Position numbers and translations under genes: made by a program. The notes below the pieces were generated by a model. The model was not told the origin of the DNA. It worked only from the letters and a program-made list of their open reading frames with translations, and searched no databases. DNA of 64,000 bases from Deroplatys truncata (taxonomy: Eukaryota > Arthropoda > Insecta > Mantodea > Mantidae): NCBI GenBank assembly GCA_030765065.1, contig CM060977.1, positions 91,343,795-91,407,794 of the forward strand, written 5' to 3'. Shown here one piece after another: positions 39,601-51,600 of the stretch (positions are counted from its first letter, which is position 1; each line of letters starts with the position of its first letter).

Positions 39601-42600
39601 TTTAAAAAACTGTATGTTTGCTCAAAAAATACATTTTCTCAGTATTATTAAAATCTGTTTATAGGCTAAATGTTTGAGCCCCTGACTACCAAACAATGCT
39701 GTGAAAACTGCACATTAATAGCACTTTCCATTTCCGAAATATTTGCAGTGCAAGTTTTAGGTGATTCACCCTGTATACAGTGAATCCTCGATTTAACAGA
39801 CTAATGGGGGCAAAAGAATGTCCATATAATTGGAAGTCCATTAAATCGCAAAACAAATAAAAATGAAGCCCTCAGAGTCAATGTTTTTCCATTGCTGATA
39901 ACATGTCTTTTCCAAAAGCACCACAGCCACCCATCACTTGCACAAAATTCTAAGCCCATTAGCTTTGCAAATTTATTGGCAGCAGCCCGTAACTTCAAAC
40001 TTCGAACAATGCCAGCAGAACCACTTGCATTTGACGAATTTCACATGCTTTCTATCACTCTTTGAGGTGTCAACACTGTAATTAGGTAAAAACGGTTAAA
40101 GTTTTTCCTTAATTTTGAAAATAATCGAAACAATTTTTCTTCACGTTACAGAGTTCACAAACGTGCGCAACAGATGCACAGTTTTCCGATTTATTAATTA
40201 GATCCAGTTCACACACTTACATTTCATTACAGACATCATTAAAGTAGCTACAATAACTGATTAAAATAATATTTTATAACACTGTAATAAATAACACATG
40301 CACCAAAACCTGATATACACCAGAGAAAACAGTGCGAACATGTTAATGAATGCTCTGCACAGTGATCAGAACTGACGCTTGAAGCTGCAAGTGTGCAGAA
40401 ATTTTTACGAATGCACCCAAAATTTTGAAAATGAGTTGTGGTAGGAGAAGTGGTGGTGTTCTGTGTGTAAACTGTGAGAGCCACTGCCAACTGCCAAATT
40501 ACAATCGCTTTTGTCTTTTAAAAATCTAGTCAAATTTTTTGCCTCAAACATTTTCTTTCTCCAAACCATATTTGCTACATTTGTCAAATTCAGTCCATTA
40601 AGTCTGAAGTCTGTTAAATAGAGGGTTTAGTGTATACACGCTTTCATGGACAATCAATAAAGCTGAACAGAGATATTCTTACCTGTCTTGCCACAACCAC
40701 CAACTTGTGGTGCAGTGCTAGATTATCAGGAAGTAGCTTGCCCAGTTTTAGTAATGCTGTGATGCCTTGTGCAATGACTTTGTGCGAAGTCTCATTCTTC
40801 AATAGCCGAATGGTGCCTTCAATAATACTCTACAAACAGAAGAAAGTACATTATAAAAATAGCTTATAAAAGAGAGCAGAAGCAAGGGAATATCTGCACA
40901 TACAGGATTCTGGTAGAATATTTGGTTAAGCAATAAAAATAATTTGTGGCACAAAAGCCCTAATGGGCTCAGACCAGTGTTATCTAATATTCTGCCAATG
41001 CAATCAAAAGTGGTTCTGCGAGATGTGTAAAATCTGAATGTAATCGGAGAGTTACACTTACTGATGCCCCCTTGTTAGCACTACTATTGCATAACCTTGA
41101 CTCAGGCTTCCATAGAATAGGAGGTTTCATAAGTAATGCATATGATTTTTTTTGTACGTACACCTTTGAGATTATCTGTTCATGATCCTTCAATACAGTC
41201 TCTCTGCTTCTCAATGACTGAGTGCATCTAGGAAGCTTTATTATTCCATTTAAGACACCACTTCTACTCATCTGTCGAATAGTTTGGGTAACATGGGTAC
41301 AAAGCTCTTCCAGAGAAGGAAAAGCATTGCCCATGCATTGGTTCTTTTAACTTTGGAAATAAAGGCTAGTTCACATCCAATGAGAGTGGTAACCAGAACG
41401 AGAAAGTTGAAATGTATGTATTCAAATGGGAGTATTCACAATCGACAAAAGCCTTCCAGGGCACCAGAACGGGAAAGAAGACTTGTCCAAGTTTTAATTT
41501 TCTCGTTCCTGGACACGGCATATTAGATCCATATTGTGCATACTAGACTCTTGACTGTAGAGGTTATTCTAGGCACCCGTGGCATGAAACAGCCACTGGT
41601 ACTATATATAGTTGCAAGCTGGAAACATGACACTGGAAGAAATTAGTAGCATATGTGCCTCCTAACCTCAGATCCTGACACCTGCAGGTTCATTAAGCAT
41701 TGGTTGTTATAGTGAATGGGTCATCTGTAATTTTTTTATATGCAATTCAAAACTCCTAAAAAAAACAATGGCAAAAGCTAAAAAGAACAGCAAAAGCCGG
41801 TAGAAATTAACAAAGAACAGTTAAACAACTTTAATGTATGCCACTAAATAAAGGAATGAAAGCTTGGTACGACTAGAGGAATCGGAAATATAATAGATAT
41901 GCATTTAGATAATGTTTACTGTATCAAATTTTGACGTTGACTAACCCGCTTTATGTTGGCTAAATTGGAAGTGGGTCAAAAAATAACATTGGTTGGATAA
42001 AAACAACTGAAATCCCAATGCGCAAAATGGACTTTCACTTTGTGATTGAGATGATCATTGATATGCATTCCTGTTCTCATTATCGAGCTGTAGTAAACCA
42101 AATTCTTGTATGCTGCATTGCTTCCTGTTCTTGTTTCAGTTTTGGTTACCGTTCTCAGGCGGTTGTGAGACAGCCTTAAATTGAAGTCTGGTGGATGCAT
42201 GTCTGTACTGTAGGGCACATAGGTAACACCCCCCCCCCCATAATCGCAAAGTTTTTTGGTTACAACTTCTGCAATGTGTGGGCAAGCACTATCATAGAGG
42301 AGTGGCCCAGCCACAAGCAACTGAGGTCAGTTGTGCATTTTCCTGCAAAGTGTGACACTTCTTCTGTATGGGACTATCTGTCATGAGGATTCCTTGGTGA
42401 TCATAAACAAAGATGATCATCTGTTGATGTTCCCGAATCATTGTCTAAGCTCACATGACCACCATGAAAATGATTAACCAAAAAAGAAACTGTACTAAAG
42501 TCTACTGTGAACTCAACTTCACCCAAAGCATGTGTATTTCTATGGGATTTTTGACGCGTAAAGTTTTGATATTAATGTACGACGTCTGATCTTCAACAAT

Positions 42601-45600
42601 ACCAGACACACTGCCCCATTTCTAGCCTTGCTTGTACAAATATACAGTAAGCTACCGACACAATGAATACATGTGCTTCTTTCTCAAGCCTTCAACTGCA
42701 ACTGACTCAATTTCCACTAGTATTGTCATTCAATCTCTGCATTACTTATGAAATTCCTCTTGTAGTTGTGTCATAGAAACCTAACACAACAGAGGACTGA
42801 ATTCCAACCAAGGTTTAGCTGTATTTTAGTTTAATATTTACCAAACAAAGCCAGGATTCTTAAAATACAAGTGGATAAGCCCATTTCCTTTTGTGGGGCC
42901 AGAATGCCTCTTTGGGATTTCCTTCCAGAGTCTGCTTTGGCTATAGCAGAATGGATGCACCACCAACATTTGGTGAAGTGGTCAAAGCAAACAGGCCAAA
43001 CAGCCTACAGAGATTTTTGAGAGATTTAGCACCAGGTACAAATTGGTTCTTCTGTCTCTTAGTCATTTGTAAATGCGGTATGTTGACTTTTTAACAGATC
43101 ACACCACCTTTCACACAAGCATCAACACATTATGCGACTCAAGGTGTGGATGGTATGGAGAAGAGGACGAGACCTAACACATATATGCACATGAATAGCT
43201 TTTGCACAAGCAAGATATAACTTTAGGTTCTATATTTTTGGTCACTGAAGGCAATGTGACTGTCCAGTTTTCACTCTTACTTCACTAATGTGACCGAATT
43301 CAACTTTCACTGTCACTTCACTAATGTCATCCAGTTCAACTTTCACTGTCATTTCCAGTTCTATTTTCAATGCCACATTCAATTTCTACTGTCATTTCAC
43401 TAATATTGGCCAGTTCAATTTTCACTTTCACTTCACTGATGTGATCCAGTTCAATTTTCACTTTCACTTCACTGATGTGATCCAGTTCAATTTTCACTTT
43501 CATTTCATTGATGTGATCCAGCTCAGTTTTCACTTTCACTTTGCTGATGTGATCCAGTTCAATTTTCAGTGTCACTTCACTGATGCGATCCAGTTCAATT
43601 TTCCCTGTCACTTCACTATTCTGATCCAGTTCAATTTTACTGTCATTCACTAATGTGATCCAGTTCAAAGGATTTTCAAGAAATACAACATCACCCTGTC
43701 TCCACAGAATAGCCACAATATACAGTAACTACTATGCAACAGAACAAAAGATCCTATCACCAACAATAAATCAGCTGGTATATATCAAATTGTTTGTAAT
43801 GACTGTAACCTGGTATATATAGGAAGAACCAAAAGAAATCTTGAAATAAGACTTAAAGAGCATATGAGATGCATTTACCAAAAGCAGCCAGATAAATCAG
43901 CAGTAGCCCATCACAAGTGATGATGGTGAATCACTGTTACTGTCTGTATCTGAAATAAGTTCATTACTGACTAATTTTGAAGATTTAGAAGCTAGTAACA
44001 GTGATGTGTCATAATTTAAAATAAAGAGAGTTGAAGGTTGTTACACTACATCACTAAAATGTTCTTACTTGAACGCATTTTGGGAGACAGTTTGCTCCCA
44101 TCGTCAGCATGTCCTCAACTGATTTTGCCAGTCATTGCCTGGGGAATGTGTGTAGCTAGTGGTGTTCTCTGGTGCTGGGCTGATGAACCTCCAAAGGCTG
44201 TTGGGTGGTGGCAGTTCGCAGTTCATTAGGTGATTCCTGTGTTTGACGATATGGATTTTTTCCCAGATGTCTAATTCATTGCTGCTGTTGATTGGTTTTA
44301 AGAGTTTTATGTTCAGAGTGATATCATGGTTTGAAGACCAGAAACGAAGTGCTACTGCTGATTTATCTGGCTGTTTTTGGTAAATGCATCTCATATGCCC
44401 TTTAAGTCTTATTTCAAAATTTCTTTTGGTTCTTCCTATGTATACCTATGTTTAAAAAAGTTCATTACTGTTTGTGGGTGGCTTAGGTATCCAGGTCCAT
44501 TGGCCACTGGTCTCATAGCAGATGGCAAGTTTGGGTATACAATTCCTGTTTTGTTCTTTGCATTAAAACCCATCATATTGCATGTACAAAAGTAACAGTC
44601 AGTACTGTGATTGTGAGGTTCACGCCAAACCATTGGTATTCCAAAACGTAGTGATTGTTTCTTTCCTTTTGTCCAATTTTGCAAGTCTTCAAACAAACAC
44701 TGCACACATTATGGGAGCCCAAGACCTGGATTGATCTATTTCAATTCCGAAATAAGCTTTGTACTTTTGTACATTTTTTGTACATTTCTTACAAATGAAG
44801 TTATGTTTTTTTCTGTTTGTTCACAATAAAACTACAAATATAATAAAATGAATTTGGATTATTTACACAACTTCTTTCCATTATGCTGTACTGAGTCACA
44901 CATGATAAAGATAACAAAATGTTATTTAAATGCTAATTTCTTGCTTTATACAACAACTATTAAGCCCTGTAACAGACGAATTTTCAATACAAAATGGTGT
45001 AAGCAATTTTAGAATGTGCTGCCACCTGTCACAAAACAGTCAACTGTTTCCTTTTAGTAGCTTTATTCCAATAGATGGCATTGTTGTAGTAGTGTAATGG
45101 TTCATGATCACATAAAAGATACACAAATAAAAATGGAAGATATGAATTTTGAAAGAAATGGTATGTGATACGACAATATGGACTTCATTTTTGGAATCAG
45201 GACATGGAAATTACTATAAAAAGACCCGAATATCTAAAACAACAAAATCACTGTTGATCCGTGTAATCTTGGTCCATAAACGCTGTGTCTCAATATTAAT
45301 TAATTCAGAGTTGAAATATTTAAATAAATCAATTTTATATTCACAGATTAAGGTGCAGGAATTGGAATTAAGATAGGATGTTGTGTGTATTCTAAGTGGC
45401 AAATGTGTTGTGACATGACAATTAATGACCACTGTGAAGTATTTTATATTACCACTGCAAACCATTTTATTTCACTACAAAATAGAGTTTCTAGTTAAAT
45501 TCTAAACTGGGAGATGTTGCAATAATTTGGAAGCCACTCAAATTTAGCTCAAATGAAAGCACGCCCTGATAGCTTAATGTGGTTGTACCAACGCCATCTA

Positions 45601-48600
45601 AAGTATAGTTTCTGCTGCTATCACCTCTGGTTGTATTGTTCAACATGCAGTGTAAACATAGCGCTACCAATGACAGAATTACAAAGTATCTTGTTCCCAT
45701 CAACCTAGAAAGGTGCTATTATTTTAATGCAGCTATTTTTGCTATTAATTTTTACATTTTTTAGCAAGGGGGAAGGGGTTCCAACACCCAAAACCCTCTC
45801 CCTAGCTATGCCTCTGTGTGTATCCATCACTGATTGTTTACATAGGAGAAGGCAAAGTGATAAACAACAAAGTGTATGGCTGTAAAAGCTGAGCTCTTCG
45901 AGTTAGCCAAGTTTTGTGGCCTGATCTAATCTGTATACTGATGTTTAATATTTTAGCCAATTGAGCTACAAATTCAACTAGAGGAAATAAAACTTTTTAG
46001 AGGCACAAGTGTTTACTACATGCTGGCAAGTTACAAAAGAACTGAAAAAGTTAAACGACTGCAGTCATCGGCTATAAAAGATTTTACAAGGATGATAACC
46101 TTTTGTAAACTAAGCTTTAACTTCAGTGAAAAGAAGTTCAACAATACTTTACCTGCACATCTGCTCCAGATTCTTTTCCAATGTCTCCGTACAATGACAA
46201 GATTTTGGCACGTACCACTGACTCATTCTCCTGCTGAAAATGCTCTCCTAATTTCTTTATCACTTCTTGCAAATCTTCTTCCTTTATTCAGAAAAGAAAA
46301 AAGAAAAGGTCACATGACTTTCTCTATCCACTATTGTTTATTTTTACATAGCTTCTACAAACTACTCTTACACATGCCTTATTCTCTTAATTGAGGTAAA
46401 AGTCTGCCTAATTATAATGGGCGCATCCTAAATTGATTGTCAGTTGGAGTGAGGATTCCAACATTCTGCTTTAGTGCCCTGGTCCACATGCCATGTGACA
46501 AAGATAGCGGGGAGTCGGGAGGATATTAATTGTGTGTTTGCATTGTGATCTGAACATTGTTGTTGTTTTATTTATTCATGCTGTGTCTGATAAAGCCCAG
46601 GATATCCATGTCTTATGTCAGAGAGAGCAAGAAAAGTACAAATAAGTAGTATAGTATCTCTGAAGATGCAAGTTATACTTGGGGATTATAGTTTCATTTA
46701 GCATTTGTGGAGAAATTTAAGGAGATGTGGTGCATATATTCAATGTCTGAACATTGTTAAATGTGTGGGAATGTCTGTTTACTGGTATGAACCTCTGGGA
46801 ATCTCTGTACCACCCTAATGGGGTTGCCACCTCCAAGAAGTTAACATTAATGCACATAATCAGAACATATAATCTCTCTTGCTTGTCCCTTAATTGGTAT
46901 TCCATGCCCAGAAATGTTTTTGTGGCCTTTACGGATAGTTTCTTTTTGTCTGCTTCTGTAACACGAGATTTTATCGAAACAATTTGCTAAATATTAAAGT
47001 TGCACATCACAGACAGACGCACACATATGAACATACTGAATTTTGTTGTGATATGCTATTTTAAACTACTGTAAATGTTGGAATTAATTGTTCTTCCACA
47101 CAAGCCATGTGTTGGACAAGGTTTGAAAAAGTAGAATCAGACGACTGAAAAATTCAATGCCATAGCTGGGATTTGAACCACAGATCTAATTCATCCATCA
47201 CATTAATGGAATTAATTGACCTAATAGTGGTTGAAACTATAAGCCTGGGACTTAAAGTACTTAAAACATTGCAAGTCGCCATTGGGGTATGGCATCAATA
47301 CAACTTGAGATCTCCTAGTGATTTACCCCCCCCCCCTCCCAAAAAAAAAATGAATCAGTTGGAGAATTTAATGTCGTGCTGGCATGTTGCCATCGTAGCT
47401 CAGTGGTTAGAGCAACCGGATGGAGACTGGTCCGTGGTTCAAATCCCGGCTATGGCATTGAATTTTTCAGTCGTCTGATTCTATCTACTGTAAATGTTTT
47501 TAAGTCAGATATGAATGATTGACAATAAACTGCACAAGCTGTTACACCTAGTCACACCTTCATTACTATATATTACAGAGAACAATAAATAAATGACATT
47601 CCACTACCACTAAATCATAAGTAGGGACCCCGACTTTTCGCGAGTAGTTAATTCGTGAAATTGGCCGAAAATTAACAATAAGGAAAACCTTTAATCAATT
47701 ATTTTTAAATTCCACATATATATCCATTCTGAGTCGCGAAATAACGCGACATTAGTTATATATCGCGAAAACGTGAAATAACACTGTTATGAAAAAAAAT
47801 GTGCAAAATAACCCGAAATTTTTCTCTCTCTCTCTCTCTCCTTTTTTTTTGGCGTTTGTCTCTCCTTTTCACATAAACAATCAGATATTTGGCTTATCAA
47901 TCATTTACGGATAAGTGTATTGTCATTCGCTACGGCCATGCTGCGCGGTGTAGTGTGCTGCATGGCACAGAACACCAAACTGCACTGTGATTTAATCAGA
48001 GCTTCGGCAAACATCGGTACTGCTTCGACTACCCCGTCCCCTTCACTCTTCACCTATCGCATGCACAACAAAAGGAATGCCATGTTTATCGGAACTCGGC
48101 AACACCGCATCAGTGACGGATTTCTCATTTCACTCAAATATTCTTTGGATTTAAATGACAATAATACCTGCAATTCTTCTCTAATACCGTATTTTAACGA
48201 TTCGTGCTTGCATCGCCCCATTTCATGCCGGCTGGAAAAGACTCGCAAAAGTATCGTTAAATAATACATGAATTTCTAAGTCTGGTTCAAGTCAATTCTG
48301 ACAGTAGACAGTCTCTTCTACCAATCACTGTCTCCGTTTCCTGTACCCCTCGCACGAAAATTGTTGCTGTCTCGCGACATTGCCATAATGTGAACGCATG
48401 TCTAGGTATATTTTGTGTCCGCTATACTGAAAGATTCGTTTGGAGTCAAGTTATATTCTTTAAATTACGTTACAATTTAGTGCAAGGAGTCTGTTTACCT
48501 TCTGCCCTGAAAAAGAAAAGGAATTATGCCGATGGAGCCACGTTTCAAATTAAGCTAGCGCATGCACAATTAAGCTGACAGTGGAGTTGGCAACGTGCCA

Positions 48601-51600
48601 TTCGCGCGCTGTACAGACAGCATGTGCAAGACGTTGCCAGGTCAGTTTAGTTTTGCGGCACGCGGGAATTCAAACCGATTCCACAGTGGTATTTCAATGC
48701 GGTCTCAAAATATAATAAACTGCCAGGCATCTTTCCTTCTTGAACACTGCAAAGACACCATTTGCCTTATTGAAGTGCTTGAGGGATCTAAATATCCATT
48801 TGTTCATAAACTATATAGCAAACTTAAAGATATATCAAATGCTTCACAATAGTAGCTGAGGGCTCGTTTGGAGAGAAAACTTCAAGTCTTCTTCAGAGAC
48901 TGCCAACCCTCAAGAAGTCTTATGTTATCAGTCAGTTCAAACAATTGGGCATAAAGTCAGTTACCAAGCTGAATTCCTTGATGTCAGCTGATGATGATAT
49001 TCATTCTGCAGGTAAATTGTTTGATGTACGAAAAATAGTATCAAATGAGGCATCTACTGATATAACTATAGAAAAAGCAAGAAGAATGTTACCTTTTCTG
49101 CGAGACTTGCCAGAGAAGACATTCGAGGAGGGATATGCTGCTCTGAAGAACATAGTGTGTGAGAAATTAGATGATGCTGCTGAAGTGAACATATGGATTT
49201 ACTTTCTGGACTTCAATGTGACCACTTGTGTTTCAGTGAGAAGTGTATGAAACTATTGTGGGTACCCATGTCCAATGTGGACAGTGAAAGACTTTTCTCT
49301 GCATATGGGAACATCATGACAAACTTAGAACAAATCTTAAGCCAGAGAACAACGAACTTATGGTGACTTTGTCTCTAACAAAGTAAATCAGTCAAAATGT
49401 ATACTATGTAAATATTTTCATGCTCCTCTTTTTTAAGTTATATGTAAGGTGCCCTTTGTTCCACAGTAAAATAGTTTAAACTGTGGTTTTGTTTTTTCCT
49501 TTTTTTTTTGCACAAGATAACACCGTTAAGCAGTTTTATTTACCGCCCAAAACACCGCTCACTATAATATTTTTACACCGATATTACATTATTTTATTTA
49601 CCGACAATCTGGGGTCCCTAATCATAAGCAAAGTAAGAATAACAGCAGTACGTATCTGTTTACACCAAAAGTCAGCATGCAGATAGCAGAAATGTTCATT
49701 TATTTCATACACTGAATCAATACATTGATATAGGACATGTCAAATTTTTAGTGCACACACACATGCACACACGATTATGCACGATAGCATTTCAATTGCA
49801 TCCTACATATGCATGATAAAAATCATATACACAGTAATTCAAAAGTGATGTGCAAAACTAAAGTTCATTTATTGTTTGTTAAAGTGACATACAGAAACAA
49901 AAGTGGAATAATAGAACATCTTAAGTTCGTTTGTCTATGTTTATAGTTATAGTTTACACAAACACAGCTAGGTGTTTTTTACATTTGGCTGATAGAGAAA
50001 ATGGCTGCCTTTCAAGTAGAATGTGCATATTGTGTAATGGAATTTGCATGGACATGGGGCTATTGTAACAGTACAAGCACGCTTTAGAACAAAATTCAAT
50101 AAGCCCCCCCATGCATAGAAACTGCATTTCACGGTGGGTAGCGAAGTTTGAATCCACTGGATGTTTATTCTCTAAGAAATGTCCTGGATGCCCACAAACA
50201 TCGAGGGAGACAATGTAATAGTTCAAGTGCATTTGAACAAAGGCCAAGAAAGTCAACTTACCAGGCCAGCAGAGAGCTCAATATGGCACAACTTACTGTG
50301 TGGCATGTTCTAAGAGGCGATTTGTTTTAAGCCATACAAATTGCAGCTTGTACATGCACTGAAACCATCCAAAACAGCTTATATTCTACGTGGATATGCA
50401 GAACCTGCTTGAAGATGGATTTGCAGAGAGACTAGTGTTCAGTGATGAAGCAACATTTCATGTAAACGTGAATCACCATAATGTAAGGATCTGGGGTACA
50501 GAACACCCTCATACCATAGTGGAGTAAGAGAGAGACTCACCAAAAGTAAACATGTTTTGCGCAATTAGCAGACACAAAGTGTATGGATCTTTCTTTTTTG
50601 CCGAGCATATTCTCACTGGCAATACTTACCTGGACATGTTAATGCAATGGTTAATGTCTCAATTAGAGGAAGATCTTTCTAATGCAATTTTTCAACAAGA
50701 TGATGCTTCTCCTCATTAGCATCATAATGTTTGCAAGTACCTGAATGATACTCGACCAGGATCTGGCAATGTTGAGTTGGCCTCCAACATAACCTGATCT
50801 AACAGCCTGCAACTTCTTTTTGTGGCAGTTCGTGAAGGATGTGGTGTATGTCCCCCCATTGCAACAGAACCTGAATGATGTGAAGCGATGCATATCTGCT
50901 GCAGTGGACCTGATAACCAAGGAGATGTTGGCTCACGTCTGGGAAGAAATGGAGTACCGGTTCGACATCTGCCATGTCACCTGTGGGGCTCATATCCAAC
51001 AGTTTTAATGTTCATGCGAACTTAGATGTTCTTCTATCATTGCATATCATTTTTGCTTCTGTATGTCATTTTAATAAAGAATAAATGAGCTTTAGTTTTG
51101 CACCATCACTTTTGAATTACCCTATATATAAGGGGTGACTTTTAAGTATGTTTAATGTTAAACAAAAGTTATCAGCTTCCCAGGTACCACTTGCTGGCAC
51201 CATGCACAAAGCACATGGTATAATGTGATAGAGCTTGGTGACCTAGGAGTGGCATACCCAGCTGCTATGACAATTGCTTTTGAATGGTTGATTACTGGTT
51301 CTAGGAGACCATAATGATGTGTTTATCCCTTCTCTTGGTTTCTGCAGCTCATTACCATGTGACTATGAAACTTTCAATACCAAATTTAATGAAACACTAA
51401 AATTGATTAATTACACATTTCATTATAGGTACAAAGGGAACAGCAATAGTCGAATGTTTAAAAATGGGTTGCTATATAACTGGCCTTGAAATTCCATTTC
51501 CATGATATACCAAGCAATAAATGAAGGTTGGCAGTACTTAAAAAACTGAGTATATAAAAATTCAAATCAATAACGCAGTTTTGTGTAGTATGATTTTATC

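Larger units (their letters stand above)
14224..40682 (-). other. INTS4 intron 4 (about 26.5 kb)
   Basis: Defined by exon 4 and exon 5 splice sites. It holds R860 copies, PIF/Harbinger B, two mariners, the Polinton fossil, a pogo-like element, two degraded DNA elements, a LINE, two DUF4817-class elements and most of a second pogo-like element. 14224-14720 contains nothing recognised. Confidence 0.9.

Noticed and set aside
43324-43716. Two overlapping protein genes on opposite strands
   Set aside because: Both open frames are explained by a 36-bp tandem repeat whose length is a multiple of three.
45745-45830. Gene or promoter in the GC-rich word near AAACCCTCTCCCTAGC
   Set aside because: Resembles the terminal sequence of a dispersed repeat I recall from other invertebrates. 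Not enough to define an element and no coding signal.
47398-47466. tRNA-Ser(GGA)-like cloverleaf
   Set aside because: Acceptor, D and anticodon arms pair well, but the T stem has mismatches and the long variable arm expected of tRNA-Ser is absent. The sequence continues into a repeated body with an inverted copy nearby, so it is a SINE head.
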